From assembly GCA_034670405.1 (NCBI GenBank), contig JAXDDX010000227.1:62001-126000 (forward strand): a DNA stretch of 64,000 bases, read 5' to 3'. The translations under genes and the position numbers were made by a program. The first letter of the stretch is position 1; every line of letters begins with the position of its first letter. The notes under the pieces are model-generated. The model made no database searches. It saw only the letters and a program-made list of their open reading frames with translations, and was not told the origin of the DNA. Source of the stretch: Hoplostethus atlanticus. Its lineage: Eukaryota; Chordata; Actinopteri; Trachichthyiformes; Trachichthyidae. Shown here one piece after another: positions 48,822 to 60,140 of the stretch.

Positions 48822-49636
48822 TTTACATACATATACAATTTCATGAATGCATTTTAACTCTTAACTCTATCCAGGGTAGTGCTGAGGTGATTCCTTTCCT
48901 GTAAGATCTGCCTGAGAGCTGCCTGAAAGTAAGTAAGTCACTGCTTCAATGCTTTTGAATACACTTAATAGAGTTCATTTGGAGTCTCAAGTTTATTTAT
49001 TTATACATCTAAACATTTTTGAATAGCAGATTGTGTAAGTGAGATTAAAGAAAAACCCAAGGGGCTTACAAAAATATTTAAAATCAAAAATCTAACTGAA
49101 GTGTAAAACAGGAACTACTGTAAATGACAACACTTTACAAGGACGGAAAACAGTAAAGCAATAAAAAAACATGCATGAATGCAAAGTAAGGAAAATAAAG
49201 TAAATTAAAGGAAAATAACCAATTAATTACATTATTAAAAGTAATTATAACTACTACTAAACTACTAAATAAAGCACCATGGGTTGTATTTTCGTTCCAC
49301 CCAGGTACTGTAGAAAATACAGGGGTACAAATATTTGAAATGTGTGAAAAAATTGTGCATTTATTCTGAAAAGAACAAAACGAAACGAAAAATATGACCT
49401 GTTACTGTGGCCTCTCCAGCTACTCTTTAGAAACAACCAACTGAGTTCTTATTTAAAGTCAAAATTCTTCCACATTCATCTGCAAACGTTGCCATTGTGT
49501 AGCTGGCTAGTCCATAATATTAGCTACAATGTTAGTTTCTTTGATAAGTTAGCTTAGTGGTTAGTTAGCAAGCCAACAAAGCCCAAAACCAACTGTTTCA
49601 AAAATACAACACACAAGCACAACAAGACTTAGGCAA

Positions 49637-49676
49637 GTGTGCGTGTGTATGTGTGTGTGTGCATGTGTGTGTGTGT
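49637..49676. repeat. (TG)n microsatellite, interrupted
   Basis: TG runs interrupted by GCGTGTGTATG and GTGCATG steps. Confidence 0.9.
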
Positions 49677-51260
49677 CAGTGCCAAAAAATATGTTATTGT
49701 GCGATGTGTCCTCTGTGCTCATGATCTTGAGAAGTTCACGCTGTCCTAGACAACATGGAAAGAACATTCTCCACAAGGAAATGATGAGGTCTTAAGCTAA
49801 CATCAGCTACAACATTTATTATTCAGTCAAACAACAAACACTGTCACACCCAGTGGCCACTGGTGCATTTATTCACCTGAAAAGAAAATAATGAAATAAA
49901 ATAAAAACCTTTGTCAATCTTCAACATTATTTTGTTTAGGAATCAGACTTTAGTCATTAGATATTATGTTAAATGTGTCAGAAGACACAAGAATGCATGC
50001 CTGTTTCACAAGGTCACTGATTCACAGGCTTTCCAGGAAAACATCCTTAGAAAATCCTGAAACCTGAAATCCTGAACTGAAAGTACACAAGAAAAGCACA
50101 ACAGCATTCTGCAATGAAAAGCAAAATAAATAAAATACCATAAAGAATAGCACTGTGATATCAACTGACCTTATAAGTGAAACAGAAAGACATGAACACA
50201 TACAATGTGGGCGTAGCACACACAAACACAAATATATGTACAAATAGAAAAGCCCTCCCCGACCCCCACCAACCCTCCCCACCCAGTCTGCTTTCTCAAC
50301 AGTATGCGTTTCTGACCTTGATGAAGGAAGGACAATTCTGGTTAGCTGCTCTGAGCTGTTTTTGACGTCCTGCGTAATGGTTAGTGACTGCCTCTCTCAC
50401 CACTCAGCCGTTGTGTGCAAGGACATCCATCGTCTTCAAATGCTTCATTCAATAGAGATTCATCAAGCAGCAAAGAAAATGAGAGAAATTCTTAACTGCT
50501 ATTTGATCGTAGCTTTGCGGATCCAAACCAGTGTAAAGATCTGTGGAGAGATGAAAAGGTCAGGAAGACAATTCCTCTCATGGATCTAAGTGGAAATATT
50601 AATTTACGAATGAAAAGATCAAACCATTCAAGTGGGTTACATGCTTGTGACTGCTTTTCAGACGGAGTCTGTCACTTTGATAGTGTCTGACAACATTAAT
50701 AGATGTTTCATTCATCACATAATTCCACAGGCTAGATCCAAGGCATTATATTCAAATGTAGGTGTCATGAAGTGACAAAGCTTACTGTGAGCCCTTTCTG
50801 TTTGGGACATTAAGGAGCTCTCCATCCGTCTTGTTTGGGTTTAATCCCAATCTTGACACTATGTATTCACCACTCAGATTAGAATAAATAGCCCTCCAAA
50901 CAAATTTGCTTCAAATATGTGAATGGTTGACCTTCAATTTGATACATTTTCATGTTTTGTTAATAATTCCCCTTGTGTACAGAGTTCTCTGCAAGTATCC
51001 CCTTATTTTAAAATAGCAAAAGATGTGTTTGCAATCTTAAATCACAGGTGTCTTCATTTGTATTTCTAGAGTAACTTGGTAGATACAAGTGTTTTTTTTT
51101 ATCTGCAGTTAATTCCACAGGCAGCAAGTAATTTTCATGTTCAGCAAACATGTTCAAATATACACTAATATTATATTGCTTTCAGCCTGACATCCTCTAT
51201 GCCGTTTGCATGGTTTCCAGTGAAAACACCAGATAAGATATATTGCCTCAACAATAGAAG

Positions 51261-51295
51261 TACCGATACTGTCGGGATGAGAGACAGTATCGGTA
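51261..51295. repeat. Perfect 13-bp inverted repeat (hairpin)
   Basis: TACCGATACTGTC and GACAGTATCGGTA flank a 9-nt spacer. The word GTATCGGTATCAGTATC continues to the right; TATCGG/CCGATA words of this kind are common in fish interspersed repeats, so it may be a repeat core and not a host structure. Confidence 0.7.
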
Positions 51296-53639
51296 TCAGT
51301 ATCTCTGCTAATAACCTCAGTACAGTGGTGAGCAGTTGAGCCCCACTTACACGGAAGGTTTGTGTCAAAACTGACATCAACACAACAGAACAGAGCTTAA
51401 AGGTGTCCCTCCCACTGACTCCTGAGCCTGGTTAGTCATGCGTGCTATGGGAATGGAGCACAATGCAATCACCTTCCCTTCCTTAATGGAGCTGTCAGGA
51501 CAATCACAAACCTGCGCCGGCCACAACGGCAGAGGGTGTATGAAGAGGCACTAGCCAGCTGATGAGCCCTGGAGGACTGATCACCTTGGTTATGAATCTG
51601 CACACGCATGATGTTCCCGTATGTGTAGGGAGAGGTTGCTATAATGCACATATACCCACATGTGTGTAGCGAGAACTGTCAGTCGTATTCTTGTCTTGTG
51701 ATTGAGTGGCTGGAGGGGATTCTAATGAGGTCCTAGGAAGAAGAGAGCAGCATCTCCAGCCTCAGCCTTTCAAGTGGGGGGGGGGGTGGCTGGGTCAGAC
51801 AATGGAAATTAGACTGGGAACATGAGAGGTAGGGCATGATATGACTGATACGAGCTCAATACAACACGGAGCAAATATGAAGCCCTGCGTAGAACTGTCC
51901 CGGACATCAATTTGATAATGAGTGCTCTTGATAAGGTCCAGGGGTCTTCCTGCTTACCAACCAATAACCACTGTAGCTGAATACATATGTGATAAATGAA
52001 GACATAATATAAACATCAAGAAGAGAAAGAGAGGCTAGGGAGAGATGTGGAGAGAGGGGCATGAATCATATTTCATAAGGTTAATTATCAATAATTAAAA
52101 CCACTGATGTTTTATCTGGTAGTTAGATAGAGGCCAGAACCCATATAACCGAAGGGTTACAATATTCCTGCTTCTGTGCTGTAATTAATTTTGTGCAATG
52201 ATTAAATCTTGAGATGGGAAGGGAAGTAGCTCTAATTAAAGGGTGCGTTCAGGATTTTTTTGTATCTAGTTTATTCTATTGATTGCTGCATAAGGTTTCT
52301 TATCGGGACATCAAAAAAGTTTAACACACTAGTATTCTTTATATGAGCAATGAAACTGAAGCAACTCGGGCTCATTATTTCCTCAACTCCTGCGACTTTT
52401 TCAAACAATACCCCACTAAGCACGGTTGACCAGTTCCTGTCATGGCTGTTACTTAGAATGAACTAATTAAATTGATGCAAAGACAAAAATGGATTATGCT
52501 TTCTAACTAAATACTTCCTGGGATTTTCCACATATCTCTGCTGTATCGGAGTGATAGCTACATATGATCAGTCATTAAGTCAAGTGAGTGTGGAGCTGTT
52601 GGTATGCGACGTACTCGTATGCTTTTAGTCGGTGCAAAAAGTCAACATGCATTTTCATGGCTGTTCTCCCTTGGATGATAATACCCAAGGCTCTTCCCAA
52701 CAGAGCACTGGCTGATCTGAATATCAAAGCACAGTGTATTTCAAATGTATTCAGCACGTGTCGTTTCTCAGTGTAGCTTTGACCCTGCAGTAGGAGCCTT
52801 CTGTTAGGATTCATACAACCCCCTCTCAGAATTCAAGCTGATGCCGCCCATGGGGACCCATCATCAAAGACTCCAGTTTCTATTACCAGATTGTATTTTT
52901 GTGCGGCGCTTCCTACCCTCTGAGCTGAGGATCAGGATTTAACTGAGGAAAATGCCAATCTGTTGCAAGTCGATTGAATTGTGAAACTTAAAACAATAAC
53001 AAATACTATCTACATGCAAGGGTTATAATCATGTAGTCACTTCTCTTTTACACGCTGTTTGATGTCACTATCCCTTTTGATGTGAACGGAGTACCCAAGA
53101 GCCGATGATGGGAAACAGTCACAGTAAAGATTACCAGCTGTAAATGTATGCAGGGGTAAGTTTTATTGTGATGTTTTGTGAATTTTGTGTTTCAAAGTGT
53201 TAATCTGTAATGTTTATGTCATTGTCCTTGTATGCAGTGTAACAGGATTTTGAAGCATCTTGCCTTGACAAGGAGTAGTGCAGTATACAATGTCAAGCCA
53301 AATATATCAAATATATCAAAAACTGCTCAGTGCATCAAGTTCTACTGGGAACAAAATTTGATTTATGTTTGAAGTACCAACTGTGTACTAACTTTGAAAT
53401 ACCACCACTGGGAAAGCACAACAATAGTATCAAAAATGAAGATTAATTAATTTGCCAATTACAAACGCTGATGTCAAACACTAAATTGGAAGAGGATTTT
53501 TTATTTTTCTCAAGTTTCCAAATGAATTAGTTTATAATTAGTGGTTTATTTATTTGTGGATTTAAAAAACTTTGGGTATTTGTGGTATAAGTATGCTGTT
53601 TGCAGTGGAATGGATTTAATCTACTAAACTACTACATTG

Positions 53640-53733
53640 TCCAAATTTGAATTTAGTTAAACTAACACGAAGCTACCCCAAAGTGTAGTTAAACTAGTTG
53701 AGATATATACTATATAAATACTCCCCAGCACTG
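53640..53733 (-). mobile_element. Possible end of a hAT-like DNA transposon
   Basis: Read on the minus strand it starts CAGTGCTGGGGAGTATTTAT and continues through GTTTAACTACACTTTGGGGT. CAGTGYTGGGGA starts are common for hAT-type repeats in fish. Only one end was located and no 8-bp duplication can be shown. Confidence 0.38.
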
Positions 53734-53874
53734 GCTGTTTGTATTTTACAGGACTCAAAATGAGGAGCATTTTTATTCTTGAGTCCCCAGAGGAAGGCAG
53801 TCATTTCAATACATTCAGCAGGTCTTTGCAGGATGTAGTAAATGCTGTATTTTCGGGAGTAAGGGTGTATTTTT

Positions 53875-53906
<32 letters not shown>

Positions 53907-53923
53907 CGTGTGTGCGTGTGTGT
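53875..53923. repeat. (GT)n(CG)n alternating tract
   Basis: 49 nt of unbroken purine-pyrimidine alternation, including GCGCGCGCG, hence a strong Z-DNA-type sequence. Confidence 0.95.
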
Positions 53924-54254
53924 CCCAAGCTGACGAGTTTCCAAAATATCTTTATGAATTAAACCAAGGGAATATTATGAACCTGAAATGGACATATTAG
54001 TGACAGCTGGAAAAATAAACTGTGAATGTTCAATTTCACTCTACATATCTTTCAGATGGACACAGAAGCTGCTGCAGCCTGGAAGTTTTCACTTGGTGGT
54101 AATGACATTTTGACCTACAGTTCTCAACTGAATGTTTTGTTCTGGGCTTAACTGAAACTGTGAGATGTCACAGGCGAAATAGATTTCAAATTGGGTGCAA
54201 GAGAGATATATACACACATAGTTGTATTTTAGGTCTTTGAGATCTAAGAACACA

Positions 54255-54498
54255 AATAAAAAAATGGTAAATGGCTGCATTTATATAGCGCTTTTCAATA
54301 TTTTGCCTCTCATTCACACACACACACACACACTCACCGATGGCAGTGAGCTACCAAGGTGCTGGCCTGACCATCAGGAGCAATTTGGGGTTCAGTGTCT
54401 AAGGACACTTCGACATGTGGACAGGAGGATCTGGGTATCGAACTGCCAACCTTGTGATCAGTGAACAACCTGCTCTACTACTGAGCCACAGCCGCTCC
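54255..54498 (-). mobile_element. tRNA-derived SINE with L2-type tail
   Basis: Read on the minus strand from 54498 the head has a Pol III box A (TGGCTCAGTAGTAGAGCAGG, plus 54469-54488) and box B (AGTTCGATACCC, near plus 54434-54445), about 25 bp apart, as in a tRNA. The body includes the phrase GACACTGAACCCCAAATTGC known from an abundant teleost repeat. The tail reads AAAAGCGCTATATAAATGCA then CCATTTACC, like the 3' end of L2 LINEs, which presumably mobilised it. A short (TG)n (CA on plus, 54318-54333) sits inside. AACACA occurs directly on both sides (54249-54254 and 54499-54504), a possible 6-bp target duplication. The copy looks near complete. Confidence 0.8.
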
Positions 54499-54504
54499 AA
54501 CACA

Positions 54505-55502
54505 GTTCCACCAGCTTTAATGCTTACTTTTTAACGAAGTAACTGTTGTAAATCGTGTCAAAAATCACCAAAGAATGATTTGCTGAACATTGTCTAAGAA
54601 TGTGTCACATTTTTGAACATTTTAACCCAAAATGCACTCAGTTTGCAAATATGATGCTTCATTTAATCTTAAAAAATGTCAGTCAGTATTCATACATAGC
54701 AGTAGCAAAATGAGTTATAAGTAAAAAGAGTTGTAAGTAAAATTGTCACATTTTGCTCTCTAAAAATGATCATCATTAATATGGGGTAAGTATCCAGTCA
54801 TCTCTGTTATAAATAGTAACATATATGGGACCATATATGGGCATATTATTGGGGATTGTAATTATAACACTGTTAAAACTATGAATCCACAATTGCTGTC
54901 AAGTTATCTTTTAATTTTTGCAAATTGTAGCGTACAGCAACTGGGAATACATGGTCACATACTGCACTTCATTATTTCTATATATCATTAGCCATCTAAA
55001 TATTTAATGCTTCTAAATGACTTCCATTCTTCAAAAGGAAGAAAGAAGAACAAACATGGTATCGCATCTCGTCAGGGAGCCCAGCAGCACCCATATGGGC
55101 CTATACATTATTTTTATTTCTTGAATAGACTGTTTTTCACTCACTGCTTGCATCAAGAAGTATAATATATGGACCTCAGATGGTGCTGGACCACAAGTTG
55201 GAAGAATGATTTCTATTGCTCCCCATAGATTTGTACAATCATTATTATGAATATCTGCTTGACTCTTCCTCATCCAAAACTTTTGGCCTTGCTCAGCATA
55301 AAATATTCACTACCTGCCAAAATGACTTTATACAGAACTCTTTCCCATGACTTCCTCTGCAGCTTTCCTTCCTTTTCACCTGATAAACGTTTTGCAAAAC
55401 TCTGAACATAAAAATCTACTGGCACACCATCTGCAGCACATTTCTCTATGAAGATTGTGTTCTTAATCACAACAGTATTCACCGGTATTTAGCTTGTTGG
55501 GA

Positions 55503-55504
<2 letters not shown>
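54505..55504. other. Non-coding AT-rich DNA
   Basis: Unique, AT-rich, no repeat of note. Minus-strand frames of 70-80 codons near 55031-55482 show nothing recognisable. Confidence 0.5.
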
Positions 55505-55576
<72 letters not shown>

Positions 55577-55577
55577 G

Positions 55578-55624
<47 letters not shown>

Positions 55625-55625
55625 G

Positions 55626-55655
<30 letters not shown>
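55505..55655. repeat. (GATA)n microsatellite, 151 bp
   Basis: About 37 tandem AGAT/GATA units with two single-base variants (GGAT at about 55577 and 55623). The (LSIY)n-like minus frame here is a product of the repeat. The two GGAT variants are 46 bp apart and suggest internal duplication of the array. Confidence 0.97.
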
Positions 55656-55656
<1 letters not shown>

Positions 55657-57134
55657 CATTCAAATAAATATATATAATTGATTCCCCTCATATATTTTAG
55701 TCATCAGCACAATCCTCTTAATTGCACTCCCTCTTCTTCATAAAAAATAGTAAATTACATTTAAAACACACTTACTTTCTCTAATTTACTCCACCTGCTT
55801 TCCATCTTGGTCCCTATTATTTTCTCATTATCTTTACATTTGTAATATGTGATGATGTGACACTTTTCCCTCCCCAGCATCTGCCTTTTGGAGCCGCCTC
55901 CTCCGTGACATACGTAGACAGAGATATTTTGCACGTTATCTGACAGTCACAATCAAGTGCATCGCCGTGTTTTACTCCAACGTGTGTATTCAATTTGGTT
56001 CACCCTGGCAGACATGGTAGGACACATGCTATCCATCATCTCAGTACATCAGAAAGGCAGAACGTTAGCAGTGATATATCTGTTCCAACTGTGTACTGTT
56101 TGATATTCAACCAAGCACAAAATCACAGTCATTTTCACTTAGCAACATTTACTGTGCAACCACTCAGACAAATGTATGAAGTTGGAGTTAAGAGGTACAT
56201 GAGCTAACTAGATGGTTTTAAGTCTCGCCTTTTCTCGAAAGCAGAAGCTTTGCGGGTGATACTGTATGAAGCTGATATGTCACGGTAGCTTTGTTTCTTT
56301 CTTTGGAGCGTCACTAATATCTCAGTTATCAAGAGTTTCTTTCTATTACTATTTGTCACTGAAAGATGACTAATACCCTGGTTGATCTAATACACCACTG
56401 CCAAGTGTCACAGGAACATATCACATATCCAGAGTGCAATATTCATACCACTGACCATCAGATCTGACTCATCTAATCACGCTAACAAAGTGTTTTACAC
56501 TTTAGCACCTGTGCATTTGAATGAGACCTCAAGGCATTACCCAGAGATATGAGACAAAGCCTTATTATGGCAGTATTGACATTGATTAGATCTCTGTGCT
56601 TTGGAAATCATTTGACGGTATGTGTGCATCGGTCTCAGGTCTTCGATTTATTTTTTTTTTCACTAACCATTCCTCAAGCTACGCTAGATGTGTCAGTAAT
56701 GCGACACAATTCCCATGCTTCTCACGCACTTTAATTTAGCCTCAATATTTTATTCTGAATTACCCTGCTGATGGGACTAATGAAATGTGGTCTATGGCGG
56801 AGGCAAGTGAGAGACAGATTCCTTGGAATAACAAAAGACAATTTTTATTTCTTGATGCCATTAAGGATGACCTCAGCTCCCAGGCGAGTGTACCGTGGTG
56901 TGAGGGGATAAAGACGAGATGTGTTTCCTGCCTTGGTTCTTCTTCAGTTAGGAGCCTTTGTTCAGCCTCCACAGAACAACTGTCACTTCTCACAATCAAA
57001 TCCAATATTTCCTCTTGCTAATGACTTTCTATTTTAAGGTGAATGAGAGAGTTTAATGAGATCCGTTATCTGTCTATTAATCCACTGTAGTCATTGTACA
57101 GGGGTGTTGATGCAATGTAAAATCAAAATGAATC
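55656..57134. other. Non-coding unique DNA
   Basis: No repeats or credible frames. Balanced-composition stretches (55860-56010, 56760-57010) are unique but carry no distinctive signal. Confidence 0.5.
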
Positions 57135-57142
57135 CCCTAGAG

Positions 57143-57326
57143 CAGTGGTGTCCAATCATGTGCCATGGAGGGCCGAGAGCATGCAGGTTTTCACTCCAAC
57201 CAAAGACTACAGCAGGTGATTTCATGGATTAACACACCTTCAACCAGAGAAATCACCTGGTGTCTTTGGCTGGAGTGAAAACCTCCATACTCTCGGCCCT
57301 CCATGGCACATGATTGGACACCACTG
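57143..57326. mobile_element. Fold-back hAT-type MITE, copy 1
   Basis: This 184-bp element is almost wholly palindromic: arms 57143-57223 and 57249-57326 are inverted copies (outer ends both CAGTGGTGTCCAATCATGTG), around a 25-bp centre. The CAGTGGT start is the usual hAT terminus, and it is flanked by the 8-bp direct repeat CCCTAGAG (57135-57142 and 57327-57334), the target-site length of hAT transposons. It codes for nothing and would have been moved by a hAT transposase from elsewhere. The left arm has a few extra bases relative to the right near ACTACAGCAGG. Confidence 0.9.
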
Positions 57327-57334
57327 CCCTAGAG

Positions 57335-57514
57335 CAATGGTTTCCAATCCAGACCTCAAGTATCCCCGGTCTCCTGCAGGTTTTAGCTCCAGCTCTACTC
57401 AGGCACACCTGAACCAATTAGAGGCTTCACACTTTGGTTCAGGTGTGCCTGAGTAGAGCTGGAGCAAAAGCCTGCAGGACAAGGGGTACTTGAGGACGGA
57501 TTGGGAACCACATG
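57335..57514. mobile_element. Fold-back hAT-type MITE, copy 2 of a different family
   Basis: This 180-bp element consists of inverted arms 57335-57417 and 57434-57514 around a 16-bp centre. The right end, read on the minus strand, begins CATGTGGTTCCCAATCC and the left CAATGGTTTCCAATCC, both variants of the hAT terminus CAGTGGTTCCCAA. It is flanked by CCCTAGAG on both sides (57327-57334 and 57515-57522). Arm sequence (GCTCCAGCTCTACTCAGGCA) differs from copy 1, so it is another family. It codes for nothing. Confidence 0.88.
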
Positions 57515-58982
57515 CCCTAGAGCAAGTTGAGTGACCTTTTGAAATTTGACAGGCAAGATGGTGGAAAACTGAAATGCCTCCCCTTGCTTTTCCCCCTAAA
57601 ATGTATGGTTAAGAAAGAGAGCCCAAAACCAAATCACATCCCTCCTCAAATTGCTTCCTGCTTGCATCCGTCCTCTGTCATCTCATGGAAACTCATCCCT
57701 GCCTCTCTCTTGTATTTGTATTCTCTTGTATTCTCTGTATTTCGGCTCTTCCTCTCTCTTCTCATCTCTCGCGCACAAACACATAACGCATAAATTAACA
57801 TTTTCAATATATCTACAAACCCATTGTTGTTGAATTTTGGTTTAAAAAAATCCACCCTCCTGTCCCAAATCTGAGCCAAAAACAAATGGTTCCAACAGAG
57901 CTGCTCTCCAGTTTTTTGACAGCTATGAGGTTGATTCATACCGGCAGCCATGTCATTGACTCCTCAGCGGAGATAGAACTACGGCATCAATCTAGGCTGC
58001 AATATCATCACCTGTAATGAGACACCTCTACTTTTCCTATCTCCACTATTTCCATGCACCCTCCCCACACCCCTCCACACACACACACATTTGCCACTCA
58101 TTCAAATAAGACTGAATTACATTTCGGGCTTCTTGAAAGGCATGTGATGAGGATGTGTGCTTGCGTGGTTGAATTATTGATTAGAACTTGAGTGAAACAT
58201 TTTAGCTGGAGGTTACGTTAACCTAACAATGACAGCAGCAATATTCTAGAAAGAGTGAGTACTGTAGCAAGAATGTGATGCAATGGTGAATTCATCTGTG
58301 TGGTTGGAATTAGCAGGCGGGTTTGACGATCTATTCGCGACTAAAAAGAGATTGCATTGGGACTCGTGCAAACACTACTTAACATGTGGGGAGTGTATTT
58401 TGTGATTGTTTTAGCAAAGGCCTCGCATTAAGAGCCCTGAATTTGTGGAGGCCATTAAATATAACAAATGATGAAAACGGTTAGAGCGTTACCTGCTGCA
58501 CATGTGCAATTAAATGTCATCTCCAGTACGAGAGAATTGAGCGGGTTTGTCCAAGAGGAATTCACTCTTAGAAAAGAGCTAATCTAGCTGGGAGAGGTGT
58601 CTGTGTCCGTGGAAATAGAAGCGATCAAGTGTTTTGGAGCACTTTTGAAAAGGAAGCAACACTGGCAAAGGGGGGAGAAAAAAAACAAGATGAAATGGTG
58701 GGCTGTATTGTGTGTCCACACAATCTCCCTTTGAAATGAATCATCCCATTCCTGTTAATTAGCCGCTACACTTGTAAAATGAACTCTGAGTCCTGCCTCT
58801 GTCTAAACCTCCCACTGGCTTTGTTACACCAGCTCTGTGCACAAATAGGGGGAGAGGGTGATTAGAACAGGTGAGTGGGGGAGAGAGAAAGGGAGGGATT
58901 AGATGGAGGGGGGTGAAGGCAATGAGAGAGGACAGGGTAGATTGGAGAAAAAGAGAAAGGTGAGAACAAGTAATTAGAGATG

Positions 58983-59010
58983 AGAGAGGGAGAGAGAGAG
59001 AGAGAGAGAG
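58983..59010. repeat. (GA)n microsatellite
   Basis: About 26 bp of GA dinucleotides within a purine-rich stretch that begins near 58870. Confidence 0.93.
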
Positions 59011-59959
59011 AACGATATAAAGCGAATAAGATGAACTTCAAATTTCCGTTACGGGATCTTTAGCTGGGGGCTTTTGGAGTAGAATCCACTTCACACACGA
59101 GAACAACAGTCTAATTATCTGTGGTGCTTGGTGACAGGATACATGAGTGTGCTGCTGTTGTTTCATCCATTTGGCAAGAACAGACAGTGATAAGGTCAAG
59201 AGACAAGTGGATGATGCAGAACAATGAGACCCATTTTTGGACTGAGACGCTGCAATGTAAAATTGGCTATTGAGTATTGTTGAAAATCAAAAATAGTGCA
59301 GATTTCTTCCACTGTCTATCCAAGAGGAGTACATCTTGAATAGATCCAAGGAACCATTGGGAATTTGAGAGGAGATTCAAACTGCTGCTCTAATGTTTAG
59401 CATGCAGGCAGTGACCTAAAAATTCACACACTGATAGAGGCAGCCCAGCGGGTGATGGATGAAAGATTGGTAGTGCAAAGCCAGTCACAGATTATTTATT
59501 GATTAGATAGCAGGGGCCCAGGGTGAGGCAGTAGGTGTCTTATAGCTGACCTCCATATGGACAATGCATGAAGTACTCCAACAGCCCATCAGTACAATGG
59601 GTTTATTCTTGACTCCACCCAATAAGGGAACTGGTTAAAAAGTTAAGTCCCTCTAAACCACATATACCTCTCACCTAGATTCATTTTCTGGCCATGCAAG
59701 ACAAACAAAAATGCTGCAAGTCTGTAAGACCCTTGTATCCTGTGCAATGTCCTTGGCAATGGTTAGTATAGGTAGGTGGACTGATGACCATTAGAGAATA
59801 TTAGCTATTTGGATCACAGGTGAGTGAACAGCAACATAATGAATCTGTAAAATCCTGCTCCTTGCTCTGCATTTTTGTAACGCCACAGTATAATTGAGTT
59901 TGAACGGTGCAACGGCCACATCAGTAAAGATATTCAACACTTGACACCTGAGTATTAAA

Positions 59960-60140
59960 ATAATTTGGGGATTTACTGCATGGTCAATTATGTAAGGAAC
60001 AGGGCCGATGACAATTACTGGCCTGGGTGCTGAAACCCTGTCAATTACTCCTGCTAATGAATTGATTTGTGTGTTTCCACTCTGATAGTTAGATGGAGTC
60101 CACCCTTTTGTCTCCTCAGTTCAATTCCACGCGACATAGA
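59960..60140. promoter_or_regulatory. Possible homeodomain-rich enhancer-like block
   Basis: CAATTA occurs three times in one orientation, starting at 59985, 60012 and 60042, the last two as CAATTACT, followed by CTGCTAATGAATTGATTTG at about 60051. The surrounding DNA is unique and balanced. Regularly spaced homeodomain words suggest an enhancer; this is inference. Confidence 0.28.

Larger units (their letters stand above)
46441..53639. other. Non-coding DNA, mostly unique
   Basis: Simple repeats include (GGAA)n/(ACGA)n/(ACAA)n at 48220-48262, (AT)n near 48800-48820, TG-rich DNA at 49637-49676 and a G11 run near 51777. The phrase GTGGTAACACTTTCTCAGAAAGCC (48610) with the AT-rich stretch after it resembles ends of common fish repeats but I could not delimit an element. 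Region 49100-49260 is very AT-rich. A hairpin at 51261-51295 is listed. No frame above 98 codons and no recognisable protein. Confidence 0.45.

Noticed and set aside
55463..55663. (GATA)n-encoded Leu-Ser-Ile-Tyr repeat frame
   Set aside because: A frame made of a tetranucleotide microsatellite; not a protein.
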